Origin: Chitinophagaceae bacterium | GTDB lineage: Bacteria; Bacteroidota; Bacteroidia; Chitinophagales; Chitinophagaceae | NCBI GenBank assembly: GCA_016720775.1 | Contig: JADKJX010000004.1 | Location: forward strand, 496,001-560,000 | DNA: 64,000 bases | Direction: 5' to 3' | Shown: positions 27,481 through 36,819 of the stretch, piece after piece | How positions within the stretch are numbered: position 1 is the stretch's first letter | How the letters are laid out: each line of letters opens with the position of its first letter | Notes under the pieces: model-generated | The model's input: the letters and a program-made list of their open reading frames with translations, nothing else | What the model was told of the DNA's origin: nothing | Database searches by the model: none | Position numbers and translations under genes: made by a program

Positions 27481-27577
27481 GATTGAAATTTCTCAGGATT
27501 GGTTTATAAACTGAGTGGTTAAATTTAGGGAAACTATTTTATTCCAATCCATAGAATGAGATGAACGGCAGGAGCTT

Positions 27578-27673
27578 AACCACGAAGCGCACGATGGAAA
27601 TACAGCACGAAGGACACAAAGAGTCAAAAGGTCATTGTGCCCTTCGTGAAAAAACTTCGTGTACTTCGTGGTT
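27578..27673. repeat. Long imperfect hairpin of the CCACGAAG/CTTCGTGG type; intergenic 27481-27927
   Basis: AACCACGAAG (27578-27587) pairs with CTTCGTGGTT (27664-27673); an inner pair CACGAAGGACACAA/TTGTGCCCTTCGTG is nested. This is a dispersed-repeat type. The rest of the 447-nt gap before mobA (27674-27927) is AT-rich with no gene and no recognisable riboswitch. Confidence 0.65.
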
Positions 27674-27927
27674 ATCTCTTTTCCCGCCTATAGCACTGCC
27701 GGTATCAACCGGAACAATAATGCCTTAAGTGAAAATATACGCATACAATTAAATTTTAGAAGTTCAAATGTCGCCAGAATTTTCAGCAGGTAAAATCCCC
27801 TTTGCGATGAATTGAGAAAATCGGGATATGAAATGCGCCCCCATTTCGGTAACTTGTATTACTTCTGATTTGAAGATTTCTGCACCATCATTTTCAAATC
27901 ACCAAATTTTCAAATTATCATTCAAAC

Positions 27928-28563
27928 ATGCCTGCAGCCAGATCCATAAAAACACATTTGATGCCCGATACCATCGGCCTGGTTGTATGCGGTGGCCAAA
28001 GCAGCCGCATGGGTACCGACAAAAGCCTGCTCCTGTACTACGACAAACCGCAGCGCTACCACCTGTACGATATGCTGCAGCCTTTTTGCGAAAAGGTCCT
28101 CATCTCCTGCAATGCAGAACAAACAAAGAGTATGGAAGCCGGTTATGCTGTTTTACCTGATCATCCTTCCTATAACAATATTGGCCCCCTGGCCGCATTG
28201 CTTTCGGCTTTTAAAGAATTTCCACAGAAGAATATTCTGCTCATTGGATGTGATTATCCCTTTTTAACCAGCGTTCAGCTCCGGCAATTTTCGGAGTATT
28301 GCAATGGTACAAAGCCTGTAAGTTTTTATAATGAGCAGTCAGCAGTTTATGAACCACTGCTGGCATGGTATCCCTACGAAGCGTTTGACCCGCTTAAAAA
28401 AATGCAGGAGGCGGGGGAATATTCCTTGCAGCATTTTTTAATTTCAGTCCGGGCTGTAAAGTTTTATCCCGGCAGCAAAAGAAGTATCCAAAGTGTCGAC
28501 ACCCAAGAGGATTTTGTACGGGTATCAACGCAACTATTCCACCAGCGCCTGACTTTCTTTTAG
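27928..28563 (+). CDS. mobA: Molybdenum cofactor guanylyltransferase
   Basis: The 211-residue nucleotidyltransferase attaches GMP to molybdopterin to make the MGD form needed by formate dehydrogenase. The N-terminal GTP-binding signature is VVCGGQSSRMGTDKS, and LIGCDYPFLT holds the Mg2+-binding Asp. An alternative start at 27961 (MPDTIGLVVCGG) would place the motif at the usual distance from the N-terminus and may be the true one. It heads the + strand run mobA-fdhD-small protein, which converges on the formate dehydrogenase genes. Confidence 0.88.
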   Translation: MPAARSIKTHLMPDTIGLVVCGGQSSRMGTDKSLLLYYDKPQRYHLYDMLQPFCEKVLISCNAEQTKSMEAGYAVLPDHPSYNNIGPLAALLSAFKEFPQKNILLIGCDYPFLTSVQLRQFSEYCNGTKPVSFYNEQSAVYEPLLAWYPYEAFDPLKKMQEAGEYSLQHFLISVRAVKFYPGSKRSIQSVDTQEDFVRVSTQLFHQRLTFF

Positions 28564-28574
28564 TAATTTTAAGT

Positions 28575-29408
28575 ATGCAAAGTCCCCAGGTTGAAAATAT
28601 AAGCATTCACAAGATCAATGCCGGTGAAATAAGCGAAACAGAAGATAAAGTGGCCGTGGAAGAACCGCTGGAAATTCAACTGGCATACAGCAGTGCCACC
28701 GGCCGCATGCAAAAGAATATTGCCGTTACCATGCGTACCCCGGGCAATGATAAAGAACTGGCCGCCGGGTTTTTATTCACCGAAGGCGTGATAAAAAACA
28801 ACGAAGCGATCCAGGAAATAAAACAATCACCTGCAGATGAGAACCAGGTATTGGTTGTATTAAAAGAAAATGTGCAGCCTGTGCTTGCAAATACGGCAAG
28901 AAATTTTTACAGCACTTCCAGTTGCGGTGTTTGCGGCAAGGCAAGTATTGAAGCCATCTGCATCGCTTCACCATATGGGGCTGTGAAAGATACCATTACC
29001 ATAAACAGCTCATTGCTTTATTCGTTGCAGGATACTGTAAAAAAACAGCAACAGGTATTTGAAGAAACGGGCGGCATTCATGCCAGTGCTTTGTTTGATG
29101 TTGATGGCAATTTCCTTATGTTACGGGAAGATGTGGGCCGGCACAATGCACTGGATAAGATCATAGGCGCCGTACTGATGAATAATCAACTGCCATTAAA
29201 TAACTGTATTTTATTTTTAAGCGGAAGGGCAAGTTTTGAACTATTGCAAAAAGCCGCCATGGCAGGAATAAGGATCGTTGCTGCTGTTGGTGCACCATCC
29301 AGCTTAGCGGTGGAAATAGCGAAGGAGCAGAATATTACGTTGGTTGGGTTTTTAAAAAGCAACCGGTTCAATATATATTCGGGAGAAGAAAGGATAGGTT
29401 TAAAATAA
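28575..29408 (+). CDS. fdhD: Formate dehydrogenase accessory sulfurtransferase
   Basis: The 277-residue protein carries sulfur from a cysteine desulfurase to the molybdenum cofactor, a step required for active formate dehydrogenase. The family marks are EEPLEIQLAY, the CxxC motif C117-G-V-C120 (STSSCGVCGKASIEAI), TGGIHASALFD and EDVGRHNALDKIIG. It starts 12 nt after mobA, so the two are co-transcribed. All expected motifs are intact. Confidence 0.95.
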   Translation: MQSPQVENISIHKINAGEISETEDKVAVEEPLEIQLAYSSATGRMQKNIAVTMRTPGNDKELAAGFLFTEGVIKNNEAIQEIKQSPADENQVLVVLKENVQPVLANTARNFYSTSSCGVCGKASIEAICIASPYGAVKDTITINSSLLYSLQDTVKKQQQVFEETGGIHASALFDVDGNFLMLREDVGRHNALDKIIGAVLMNNQLPLNNCILFLSGRASFELLQKAAMAGIRIVAAVGAPSSLAVEIAKEQNITLVGFLKSNRFNIYSGEERIGLK

Positions 29409-29447
29409 AACTTTAGTTTACCCCAACGGCGTTTAAAAAGTAAAAAG

Positions 29448-29819
29448 ATGAAACTACGAATCAAAGGAAACTCTCTACGGATTCGGCTCACCAAAACCGA
29501 GGTGGACAGGATCTCATCAGAAGACGGTTACCTGGAGGAAGAAACTTCTTTCGGCAATACCAAACTGATCTATGCCCTGCAACAGGTAAGCAGCGGGAAT
29601 GAATTATCCGCTTCCTTTGAAGGAAATAAGATCACCCTGTTCGTTCCTTCCGCCTTAACGAATGGCTGGCCGGTAAATGATACTGTAGGATTTGAAGCAA
29701 ACATGCCGTTGCCCGATAACAGATTTCTCTATCTCTTACTGGAAAAAGATTTTGCCTGCCTCGATCATACCAACGAAGACCAGAGTGATAACTATGAGAA
29801 TCCAAACAAGGTTTGTTAA
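29448..29819 (+). CDS. Small conserved protein of the formate dehydrogenase locus (DUF7009-like)
   Basis: The 123-residue cytoplasmic protein starts MKLRIKGNSLRIRLTKTEVD and is followed by alternating strands (LIYALQQVS, LSASFEGNKITLFVP, VGFEANMPL). It ends in an acidic, Cys-containing tail (DFACLDHTNEDQSDNYENPNKVC). I recall similar proteins beside Bacteroidota formate dehydrogenase genes under the name DUF7009, but this is from memory. It starts 40 nt after fdhD and points at fdhA, so a role in assembly or maturation of the enzyme is a fair guess. Confidence 0.65.
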   Translation: MKLRIKGNSLRIRLTKTEVDRISSEDGYLEEETSFGNTKLIYALQQVSSGNELSASFEGNKITLFVPSALTNGWPVNDTVGFEANMPLPDNRFLYLLLEKDFACLDHTNEDQSDNYENPNKVC

Positions 29820-29822
29820 GAG

Positions 29823-29907
29823 TTGAACCACATAGAACATAGGGCACATAAGAAACACATAGACGTCCTAAGTAAAATCTATGTTTTCTATATGCCTATG
29901 TGGTTCA
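29823..29907. terminator. Long hairpin between convergent fdhD-side and fdhA genes
   Basis: GAACCACATAG near 29824 pairs with CTATGTGGTTC near 29907, and inner arms (CATAGGGCACATA / TATATGCCTATG, ACATAGA / TCTATGT) continue the stem with a few mismatches. It lies just past both convergent stop codons and probably ends or protects both transcripts. The form is that of the other dispersed hairpins in the window. Confidence 0.55.
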
Positions 29908-29915
29908 GAAAAAAA

Positions 29916-32726
29916 TTAAACAGCACTCTTATACTTTCCTTTGCTCTTTCTTATATTTACCGCCACCACTTTATATTCCGGGCACATGGCTTCGCTGTCG
30001 GATAAGTCTGAAGTAATATTATTCATCATGATCTCCGGGAAATGGAAAGTTGAACTTAATATACCGGGCTTTACTTCATCGGTTATTTTTGCTTTCACAT
30101 CCACCTTGCCCCTCGGCGATTCCACACATACCATATCGCCTTCGCTTATTAAATGTTTGGCAGCATCCGCCGGGTTTATCATCAGGTAATCATCTTTCAA
30201 TATCATGGCATTGCCCGTTCTCCTCGTCATGGCACCACAGTTATAATGTTCCAGTTCCCGGTTGGTAGTGATGATATAGGGATATTCTTTTCCATGCTGA
30301 ACGATCTCTTCCGTTTCTTTAAAACTGTTGTACACAAATTTTCCAAGGCCACGTTTGAAAGTATCAACATGTAGCATGTCGGCGTCGCTTCCGTCTTTCG
30401 CCACCGGCCATTGCTTGCCGTTCTCACCCAGTTCTTCCCACTTAACACCTGCAAAGAAAGGAACGATCTGTGCGATCTCTTCCAGTAAAGTATCCGCATC
30501 ATAATCCGGTTGTGCATAGCCCATGCGATTCATGATGTCCACAATGATCTGCCCGTCGGCCTTTGTTCCTTCAATCGGTTCTACTACTTTATTCACCCGC
30601 TGTATCCTTCTTTCACCATTTGTGAATGTTCCGCTCTTTTCCAGGAAGGAAGCACCGGGCAAAATGACCGTTGCCAGTTTTGCCGTTTCCGTCATGAAGA
30701 GTTCCTGCACCACAAACAACTCAAGATTTTTTAACGCCGCAACAACCTTATGTGTATTGGGGTCCGTCTGCGCCATGTCTTCCCCGATCACCCAGACTGC
30801 TTTCAGTTTATTATTCAATGAAGCCTCATACATCTGCGGAATTTTATAACCGACATGAATGGGAAGCTTCACGCCATAAAACTGTTCATACATTTTATGA
30901 TTCTCCGGAATGGTAATATCGAAGTATCCGGCCCCCTGGTAAGGCTGGCAACCCATATCGGCCGCACCCTGCACATTGTTTTGTCCACGCAACGGATTAA
31001 CACCCACTCCTCTTCTGCCGATGTTGCCGGTGATCATGGCAAGATCAGCGATCAGCATCACCGTGAATGTGCCCTGCGAATGTTCCGTTACGCCCAATCC
31101 ATGAAACGACATGGCATTGGGTGCAGAAGCATAGGCCATGGCCGCTTCACGAACCAGGTTCCGTTCAACCCCGGTGATCTTTTCCAACTCATCGATATTG
31201 AGTTTTAAAATATGCTGCTGAAAATCTTCATAGCCTTCGGTGCGCCTGCTGATAAAATCTTTATCTTCCAGTTTTTCACTGATGATGTAATAGAGCATCA
31301 TGTTCAACAATGCCACATTTGTACCCGGCCTCAACTGCAAATGATAGTTTGCATACCGGGCTAACTCTGTTCTGCGTGGATCAATAACGATCAATGTCTT
31401 TCCCTTGATGGCCTGCTGTTTTATTTTAGCACCGGTTACCGGGTGTGCATCGGTTGGGTTAGCGCCGATCACCATCATGCAATCGGTATAGTTCAGATCT
31501 TTTATTGAATTGGTAGCAGCGCCGGTTCCAAATGTGCGTTGCATGCCAATGGCAGTGGGCGAATGACAAACCCGTGCACAACTATCAATATTGTTGGTGC
31601 CGATCACCGCACGGATGAATTTCTGCATCAGGTAATTCTCTTCATTGGTGCAGCGGGCAGAAGAAATGCCGGCAATATAATCAGGACCGAAATTATTTTT
31701 TATCTCCGTCAGTTTGTTTGCAATGAAATCATAAGCTTCTTCCCAACTCACCGGAACAAATCCGCCGTCCCTTTTTATCATAGGTGTTCTGATCCGGTCT
31801 GCATGATTGTAGAATGAAAAAGCAAAACGTCCTTTCAAACAGGTGTGGCCCTGGTTGGCTTCGGCATCGTAAGGCGCCTGTATGGAATGAACCTTGTTTT
31901 GTTTTACGGCTACATCTAAATTGCAACCCACGCCGCAGTAGGTGCAAACCGTTCTTACTTTTTTATCAACAGCAATCGACTTTGACTCAAACACATCTGA
32001 TATCGCTGAAGTAGGACAAGCCTGTGCACAGGCGCCGCAACTCACACAATCCGATTGCTCAAAATTAACTTCCATGCTCTTGACGATGTGACTGTCGAAC
32101 CCACGGCCTGCCATACTTAAAACAAATTCGCCCTGCACTTCATCGCAGGCACGCACACAACGGTAGCAGTTGATGCATTTTGAAAAATCCGAGGTCATGT
32201 ACGGATGACTCAGGTCCTTTTTCTTATCGAGATGATTTTTCCCTGCGGGATAACGCACATCACGTACCCCAACCTTCGCAGCTACCGTTTGCAGTTCGCA
32301 GTTATTGTTCACTTCGCAGGTAAGGCAATCGAGGGGGTGATCGGTGAGCACCAGTTCGATGATGTTCTTCCGTAACTTCTGTATCCGATCCGAATGCGGA
32401 TAGATGTATGAATTCGCCATCACCGGTGTGTGGCAACTGGCCTGTGATTTTACAGTTCCGTTCTCAGTAAGCGCAACATCCACGCTGCAAACCCGGCAGC
32501 TACCGAATGGCTCCAGGTTTGGCGCATCGCAAAGTGTGGGCACATAATCTTGTCCAAAATTTCTCCTGATGAAGGCAAGAATCGTTTCGCCTTCATTTAT
32601 TTCATAAGGCTTGTGATCTATAAAGGCAATACCCGCCTTTGGCTTACCATTGGTGGAGCCATAGGTAAACGTAGCGCCCTTCGCCGCCTGCTCGTGTTTA
32701 TCTTCTCGTCTGTAAATGATGCCCAT
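29916..32726 (-). CDS. fdhA: Formate dehydrogenase subunit alpha (molybdopterin, NAD-linked type)
   Basis: The 936-residue catalytic subunit oxidises formate to CO2 and passes electrons to the NADH-forming subunit. Domains in order: a [2Fe-2S] domain (C66, C77, C80, C98), a NuoG-like [4Fe-4S] site (H130, C134, C137, C143), two ferredoxin [4Fe-4S] clusters (C184-C194 and C227-C237), then the bis-MGD oxidoreductase fold with its [4Fe-4S] (C261, C264, C268, C296). The active-site ligand is Cys387 in RVCHSPTAIG, not selenocysteine. The C-terminal MGD-binding MTRRTGNAMILKDDYLMINP is present. The gene follows fdhB by 83 nt. Confidence 0.95.
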   Translation of the reverse strand: MGIIYRREDKHEQAAKGATFTYGSTNGKPKAGIAFIDHKPYEINEGETILAFIRRNFGQDYVPTLCDAPNLEPFGSCRVCSVDVALTENGTVKSQASCHTPVMANSYIYPHSDRIQKLRKNIIELVLTDHPLDCLTCEVNNNCELQTVAAKVGVRDVRYPAGKNHLDKKKDLSHPYMTSDFSKCINCYRCVRACDEVQGEFVLSMAGRGFDSHIVKSMEVNFEQSDCVSCGACAQACPTSAISDVFESKSIAVDKKVRTVCTYCGVGCNLDVAVKQNKVHSIQAPYDAEANQGHTCLKGRFAFSFYNHADRIRTPMIKRDGGFVPVSWEEAYDFIANKLTEIKNNFGPDYIAGISSARCTNEENYLMQKFIRAVIGTNNIDSCARVCHSPTAIGMQRTFGTGAATNSIKDLNYTDCMMVIGANPTDAHPVTGAKIKQQAIKGKTLIVIDPRRTELARYANYHLQLRPGTNVALLNMMLYYIISEKLEDKDFISRRTEGYEDFQQHILKLNIDELEKITGVERNLVREAAMAYASAPNAMSFHGLGVTEHSQGTFTVMLIADLAMITGNIGRRGVGVNPLRGQNNVQGAADMGCQPYQGAGYFDITIPENHKMYEQFYGVKLPIHVGYKIPQMYEASLNNKLKAVWVIGEDMAQTDPNTHKVVAALKNLELFVVQELFMTETAKLATVILPGASFLEKSGTFTNGERRIQRVNKVVEPIEGTKADGQIIVDIMNRMGYAQPDYDADTLLEEIAQIVPFFAGVKWEELGENGKQWPVAKDGSDADMLHVDTFKRGLGKFVYNSFKETEEIVQHGKEYPYIITTNRELEHYNCGAMTRRTGNAMILKDDYLMINPADAAKHLISEGDMVCVESPRGKVDVKAKITDEVKPGILSSTFHFPEIMMNNITSDLSDSEAMCPEYKVVAVNIRKSKGKYKSAV

Positions 32727-32753
32727 AGCAAGGATCGTTTATTTTAATTACAA

Positions 32754-32797
32754 CCGCAAAGACACAGAGACGCTAAAACAACTTAGCGACTTAGCGG
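32754..32797. repeat. Hairpin of the ACCGCAAAG family between fdhB and fdhA
   Basis: CCGC (32754-32757) pairs with GCGG (32794-32797), and CGCTAA (32771-32776) pairs with TTAGCG (32783-32788). The AACCGCAAAGACACAGAGACGC wording matches the repeats at 41769-41888 and 46954-47066. It may tune relative expression of the two subunits. Confidence 0.55.
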
Positions 32798-32809
32798 TAA
32801 ACATTCTTC

Positions 32810-34459
32810 CTATTTAAAATACGGTCTCAACTCTCCTTCAAAATACTGCAGTGCATTTTTTACCGGCAATGGCAATCCCCCGCCCAATGCACAAAGCGAA
32901 CCCGTTTCCAGTGTTTCCACCAGGTCGTCCATCAATTGCCGGTCAATTTTATAATCAGAGGTTCTTGCTTTGTTGATCAGTTCATAGCCTCTTGTTGAAC
33001 CCAAACGACAGGGAAAACATTTTCCGCAGCTTTCATGTGCGGTGAACTGAAACAAATGTTCCAAATATTTTATGATGGGGAATTTCTCCGGCAGGCAAAC
33101 GATGGAAGCATGTCCCAGTAAAAAACCATTTTGTGAAAATGATTCAAAGTCAACCGTAAGGTCTTTTACTTTTTCAATTGGCACCAGCCCGCCCAGCGGG
33201 CCACCGATGTGCATGGCTTTTATTCTTTCTTTGAATCCACCACCGGGTTCATTTATTACTACTTCCAAAGGCGTACCCATGTCCACTTCATAAATACCGG
33301 GCTTGTTGAAGAAGCCATCCAATGAAACAAGTTTTGTGCCGGTGGATTTTCCTTTTCCTATCGATGCAAATTTCTTTCCGCCATTCTTTATCACAAACGG
33401 AATGCAGGCAAGTGTTTCCACATTGTTCACCACGGTAGGTTTGTTGAACAGTCCTTCCTGTGTGGGGTAAGGCGGACGAACACGTACTTCTGGCCGTTGG
33501 CCTTCAATACTCGAGAGCAAGGCGGTTTCTTCTCCACATATATAGGCGCCCATGGCCTTAATGAGTTTGAAATTATAATTGAAACCCGTGCCTAAAATAT
33601 TTTCGCCAAGTAATTTTTCATTAAGAAGGTCATTCACTGCCTGCTGCATGATCTCCTGCGATTCGGGATATTCAGCACGTATATATAACACGCCCGTATC
33701 TGCCCCCACAATATATCCTGCGATCATCATGCCCAGCAAAACACGGTGCGGTTGATGCTCCATTAAATACCGATCTGAATATGCACCGGGATCGCCCTCA
33801 TCGGCATTGCACACAATGAATTTTTGCCTGCCTGCTGTGTTACGACAGGAATCTAATTTGAATGCAATCGGAAAACCGGCGCCTCCTCTCCCTCTCAATC
33901 CGGATTCTTTTAATTCAGCCAGTAATACTTCGGGTGATCTTGATAAAGCAGCGGAAAGTGTTTTGTAATATTCTTTTATTCCAGTAAATGCTTCTGTTAA
34001 AACAGCCGTACCGTAAGAACCCACCTGGTAAGTATCAACCAATTTTGATCTTTTACTTTTTACTTCCTCTATTTGATCCACAGCCTTACCCGAATAGTTC
34101 TTTCCATCATAATTGAATGCGCTGTTCTCATGGCACCTGCCCAGGCAACACATTTCTCCTATTTCATTTGCATCAAACTGGCTGCTTAGTTTTTCCTTCA
34201 GCGCATCCTGTGTACCGGCGGTTAGGCAGGCGCTGCCATTGCACACGAATACTTTCTTTCCTTTATTTTCTTCCTTTAAAAAATCGTAGAAACTTGCGGT
34301 GCCGAATACATTGGCCTTGCCCACCAGGAACTCACTGGCCAGTTCTTCCATCCTTGCCCGGGAGGGCGTACCTGTTTCGGTTGCAGCGATGCCCAGCGCC
34401 TCAAAAAGGTTATTTTTTAACCCCTGTCTGCCGGATAGTTCGCCCAGGTTTTTGGACAT
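32810..34459 (-). CDS. NAD-dependent formate dehydrogenase NuoE-NuoF-type fusion subunit (FdsG-FdsB)
   Basis: The 549-residue protein passes electrons from the alpha subunit to NAD+. Residues 1-135 are a NuoE/FdsG thioredoxin-like [2Fe-2S] domain with C73-x4-C78 and C105-x3-C109. Residues 145-549 are NuoF/FdsB: FMN/NADH-binding GRGGAGFP (190-197), GAYICGEETALLSSIEGQRP, and the [4Fe-4S] motif C478-x2-C481-x2-C484 with C523. FdsG and FdsB are separate proteins in the well-studied proteobacterial Fds enzymes; here they are one chain. It is first in the leftward fdhB-fdhA operon. Confidence 0.93.
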   Translation of the reverse strand: MSKNLGELSGRQGLKNNLFEALGIAATETGTPSRARMEELASEFLVGKANVFGTASFYDFLKEENKGKKVFVCNGSACLTAGTQDALKEKLSSQFDANEIGEMCCLGRCHENSAFNYDGKNYSGKAVDQIEEVKSKRSKLVDTYQVGSYGTAVLTEAFTGIKEYYKTLSAALSRSPEVLLAELKESGLRGRGGAGFPIAFKLDSCRNTAGRQKFIVCNADEGDPGAYSDRYLMEHQPHRVLLGMMIAGYIVGADTGVLYIRAEYPESQEIMQQAVNDLLNEKLLGENILGTGFNYNFKLIKAMGAYICGEETALLSSIEGQRPEVRVRPPYPTQEGLFNKPTVVNNVETLACIPFVIKNGGKKFASIGKGKSTGTKLVSLDGFFNKPGIYEVDMGTPLEVVINEPGGGFKERIKAMHIGGPLGGLVPIEKVKDLTVDFESFSQNGFLLGHASIVCLPEKFPIIKYLEHLFQFTAHESCGKCFPCRLGSTRGYELINKARTSDYKIDRQLMDDLVETLETGSLCALGGGLPLPVKNALQYFEGELRPYFK

Positions 34460-34512
34460 GTGATTTGTTTACAGCAATTTAAGATTTTTTGGGGGAAGAA
34501 GGAAGAACTATT

Positions 34513-34543
34513 AATTAAGAATTAAAAATGAAGAATTAAGAAT
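34513..34543. repeat. 31-nt exact copy of the AT-rich repeat at 9550-9580
   Basis: The block AATTAAGAATTAAAAATG followed by AAGAATTAAGAAT is identical to 9550-9580. It lies in the 248-nt gap upstream of fdhB that also contains the fdhB promoter region; no gene is seen in the gap. Confidence 0.65.
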
Positions 34544-34707
34544 GAAATGCCCTTTTCGTTCCAGCGGAATTTTCATCTTATACTCCTTAATTCAAAAAGG
34601 TTTTATGTGAAACCCCGCTGAGACTGAACCGGATGCAGCCTTCAAAATTCTACATTCCTTGTTCCTTGTTCGTTATTTGTATTTCTTACCGCCGCAAAAG
34701 AACCCCC

Positions 34708-35625
34708 TCAATACAAAGGCTGCGTTCCCTCGGTTAAAACCACCCGGCTCACCAAACTAAAATAAGCGGCCACCAGCAGTTGTTGTGCCGGGGAGTTTTT
34801 TGAATTTAGGAACAGAACATCTTTTAACTCAGGGTCAAACACGGTCTTGATCTGCGGCGCATGTTGCAGGAATGCAACCAACGAATCGCCCTTCATAAGG
34901 CAATAGCCCTGGAGCAACTGCATGGGTTTTGCATTTTTCCCCCGTGAAAGGTCTTCTTTATATAATGGTTTTATAAAAAAAGAATCATTGCCGTATTTCA
35001 CGTATCCTTTGATGGCGGCAGAATCAAAATCCTTCTTCGCCTTTTCGTGTTCAAACCAAAATTGCAGTTCCGCATCTGACTGCGGCAACTGCATGCTGCC
35101 CGACAATACCCTCTTATAGGGCGTGATGATTATATTATCCCGGTTGCGGTCGTAGTTCGGATCATTTTTATCCGGTTTCACAATGATATCCGACAGGATG
35201 GAATGCGACTGTGACTCCGATTGAAAGCTTGTCATTTTATACCGCACCATGCATTGCAACGAATCGGTACCAAAGACCATTTTACTTTCTGCCTCCCTGA
35301 TCACGAGTGAAGTACGGGGAATGATGACGCCGAAGGTTACGGTTGTATCGTACCGGGCCGACTTGTTCACCGAATCACTGATCACCCGGTATTCCAATAC
35401 TGCTACCCTGCCTGTATTTAAAAGCGGGTACTTTATTTCACCCGACCTGAAATCCTTGTCTGCGCCTTTTGGCAATACCAGGGTTTTCATACTGGTTGCG
35501 CAGGAGATCAGCAGCGAACATGCGGCCAGCCAAACATACTGTGATTTAGAAATGATCACGTCTTTTATTTTGTTCCATGAAGGTATGCCCGGTATACCAT
35601 GCATTTCTATGACTTTGGTAAGCAA
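34708..35625 (-). CDS. Hypothetical lipoprotein
   Basis: The longest frame has 305 residues. A lipobox is seen at WLAACSLLISC, but 26 residues precede it if the ATG at 35625 is used; the GTG at 35559 gives a shorter, more typical signal (VIISKSQYVWLAACSLLISC). The mature part is beta-rich (RVAVLEYRVISDS, TVTFGVIIPRTSLVIRE). It has an acidic middle (KPDKNDPNYDRNRDN) and a C-terminal helix that suggests DUF4831-like or similar envelope proteins only weakly. Function unknown. It is downstream of a second lipoprotein on the same strand. Confidence 0.65.
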   Translation of the reverse strand: MLTKVIEMHGIPGIPSWNKIKDVIISKSQYVWLAACSLLISCATSMKTLVLPKGADKDFRSGEIKYPLLNTGRVAVLEYRVISDSVNKSARYDTTVTFGVIIPRTSLVIREAESKMVFGTDSLQCMVRYKMTSFQSESQSHSILSDIIVKPDKNDPNYDRNRDNIIITPYKRVLSGSMQLPQSDAELQFWFEHEKAKKDFDSAAIKGYVKYGNDSFFIKPLYKEDLSRGKNAKPMQLLQGYCLMKGDSLVAFLQHAPQIKTVFDPELKDVLFLNSKNSPAQQLLVAAYFSLVSRVVLTEGTQPLY

Positions 35626-35698
35626 GCGTGATGAGGATGATCAAATAAAAAGTTACGTTCATTCTTCCCTTCGGCCAGGCTGCCGTTCATTAAAATTA

Positions 35699-36607
35699 TC
35701 ATTTAGCTACCCGATGCATTATGGATGTCTTCTCAAAATAACCTTCCCGGATAAGCCAGAGCATTTCCGCAGTGCTCCACCGGCAATCAAAATAAAACTG
35801 ATCATATTTGGAAGGCCGCTCGTAAAACATACAGGGAAGTTTGCCTGTGCTACTGTTGCATTCCCATTGGTTGAGCTGACCGTTTGCTGCTATTTCAAGG
35901 ACGACCAGCCTCCACCAGTTTTCCCCTTCACCCACCGAGAGTATCGAGTTATTGATATTAAAAACGTAGAGGCTGTCTGTAAGTTTCCGGAGAAATGCGT
36001 TCTGCCCAAGGTCGATATAAAGGGAATCTTTTTTAAGTACGGTGATCGTATCTTTCAACCTTGCATATGCATAGCCCGCGGTCAGAAAGCGATCGGGATC
36101 TATTTCGTAGATCCTGTTCCCGCTGATAAGATATTTTCTTACCGTATCAACTGTTTTTTTCAGTGAGTCATACAGTATCTCCTCTTCACCCTCGAAACCT
36201 TCAGGCGGGTAAATGAATTCTTTTTTCTTATTCAGCCTTGGCCATGCTCCGGCAAGTATCTTGTTTTTCCCTGAAATAAATATAGCCAGGTAATCCCTGC
36301 AGAAAGAATAAGAAACATTGTCGTCATCCTTTTTGCCGGGCGCCCCTTTATTTAGCTGATCATTCCCGGTATTGGATTGGTTCCCTCCCTTCCCGTTCAA
36401 AGGAACGCTTAATTGAAGGTCATACGTCATCGTATCTTTTTCTTTCCAATCGCCCAGCAATTCGGCCGGAAACTGGTAAATTTTTTCTTTGTCGTAAGGT
36501 TGTGGCTGGGAAAAATTGTAAAAATTGCAGGAAATAAGAAGAAAACTAATTGCACTAATGATACTGTATTGACAGAAGTTGTTTAACCTCTTAAAGCTCT
36601 TTTTCAT
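35699..36607 (-). CDS. Hypothetical lipoprotein
   Basis: The 302-residue protein has a type II signal peptide (ISAISFLLISC, Cys27). After it come a WKEKDTMTY strand, a Gly/Asn-rich low-complexity linker (NGKGGNQSNTGNDQLNKG) and strands repeating a 'DSLY-DLG / DSLYVFNINN' pattern. The C-terminus has a Cys pair (WECNSSTGKLPC), maybe a disulfide. Nothing links it to a known family. It lies 73 nt before another lipoprotein on the same strand, so both may be expressed together. Confidence 0.7.
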   Translation of the reverse strand: MKKSFKRLNNFCQYSIISAISFLLISCNFYNFSQPQPYDKEKIYQFPAELLGDWKEKDTMTYDLQLSVPLNGKGGNQSNTGNDQLNKGAPGKKDDDNVSYSFCRDYLAIFISGKNKILAGAWPRLNKKKEFIYPPEGFEGEEEILYDSLKKTVDTVRKYLISGNRIYEIDPDRFLTAGYAYARLKDTITVLKKDSLYIDLGQNAFLRKLTDSLYVFNINNSILSVGEGENWWRLVVLEIAANGQLNQWECNSSTGKLPCMFYERPSKYDQFYFDCRWSTAEMLWLIREGYFEKTSIMHRVAK

Positions 36608-36819
36608 AAAAAAATAATTCTTTGGTAAGGTAAGCCGGGAAATGTATGAAGAGTATGACAGTAATCATTTAACTGCAGGATATTACTGATTGCTTTTAAA
36701 CCGGTAAGATTTCCTTCTTCCATAATGTGACAACAATCACAGCAGTCAATACCCGGTATCATTGAAATCCGGTCCTTTGTTTTTTAGCTTCGGTGATCAT
36801 TTTATCTAAACCAATTGTC

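Noticed and set aside
27481..27927. Molybdenum cofactor riboswitch before mobA
   Set aside because: The gap is AT-rich with a dispersed hairpin; the conserved Moco aptamer elements are not recognisable.
29916..32726. Selenocysteine formate dehydrogenase
   Set aside because: The active-site position is a normal Cys codon (Cys387 in RVCHSP) and there is no in-frame TGA.
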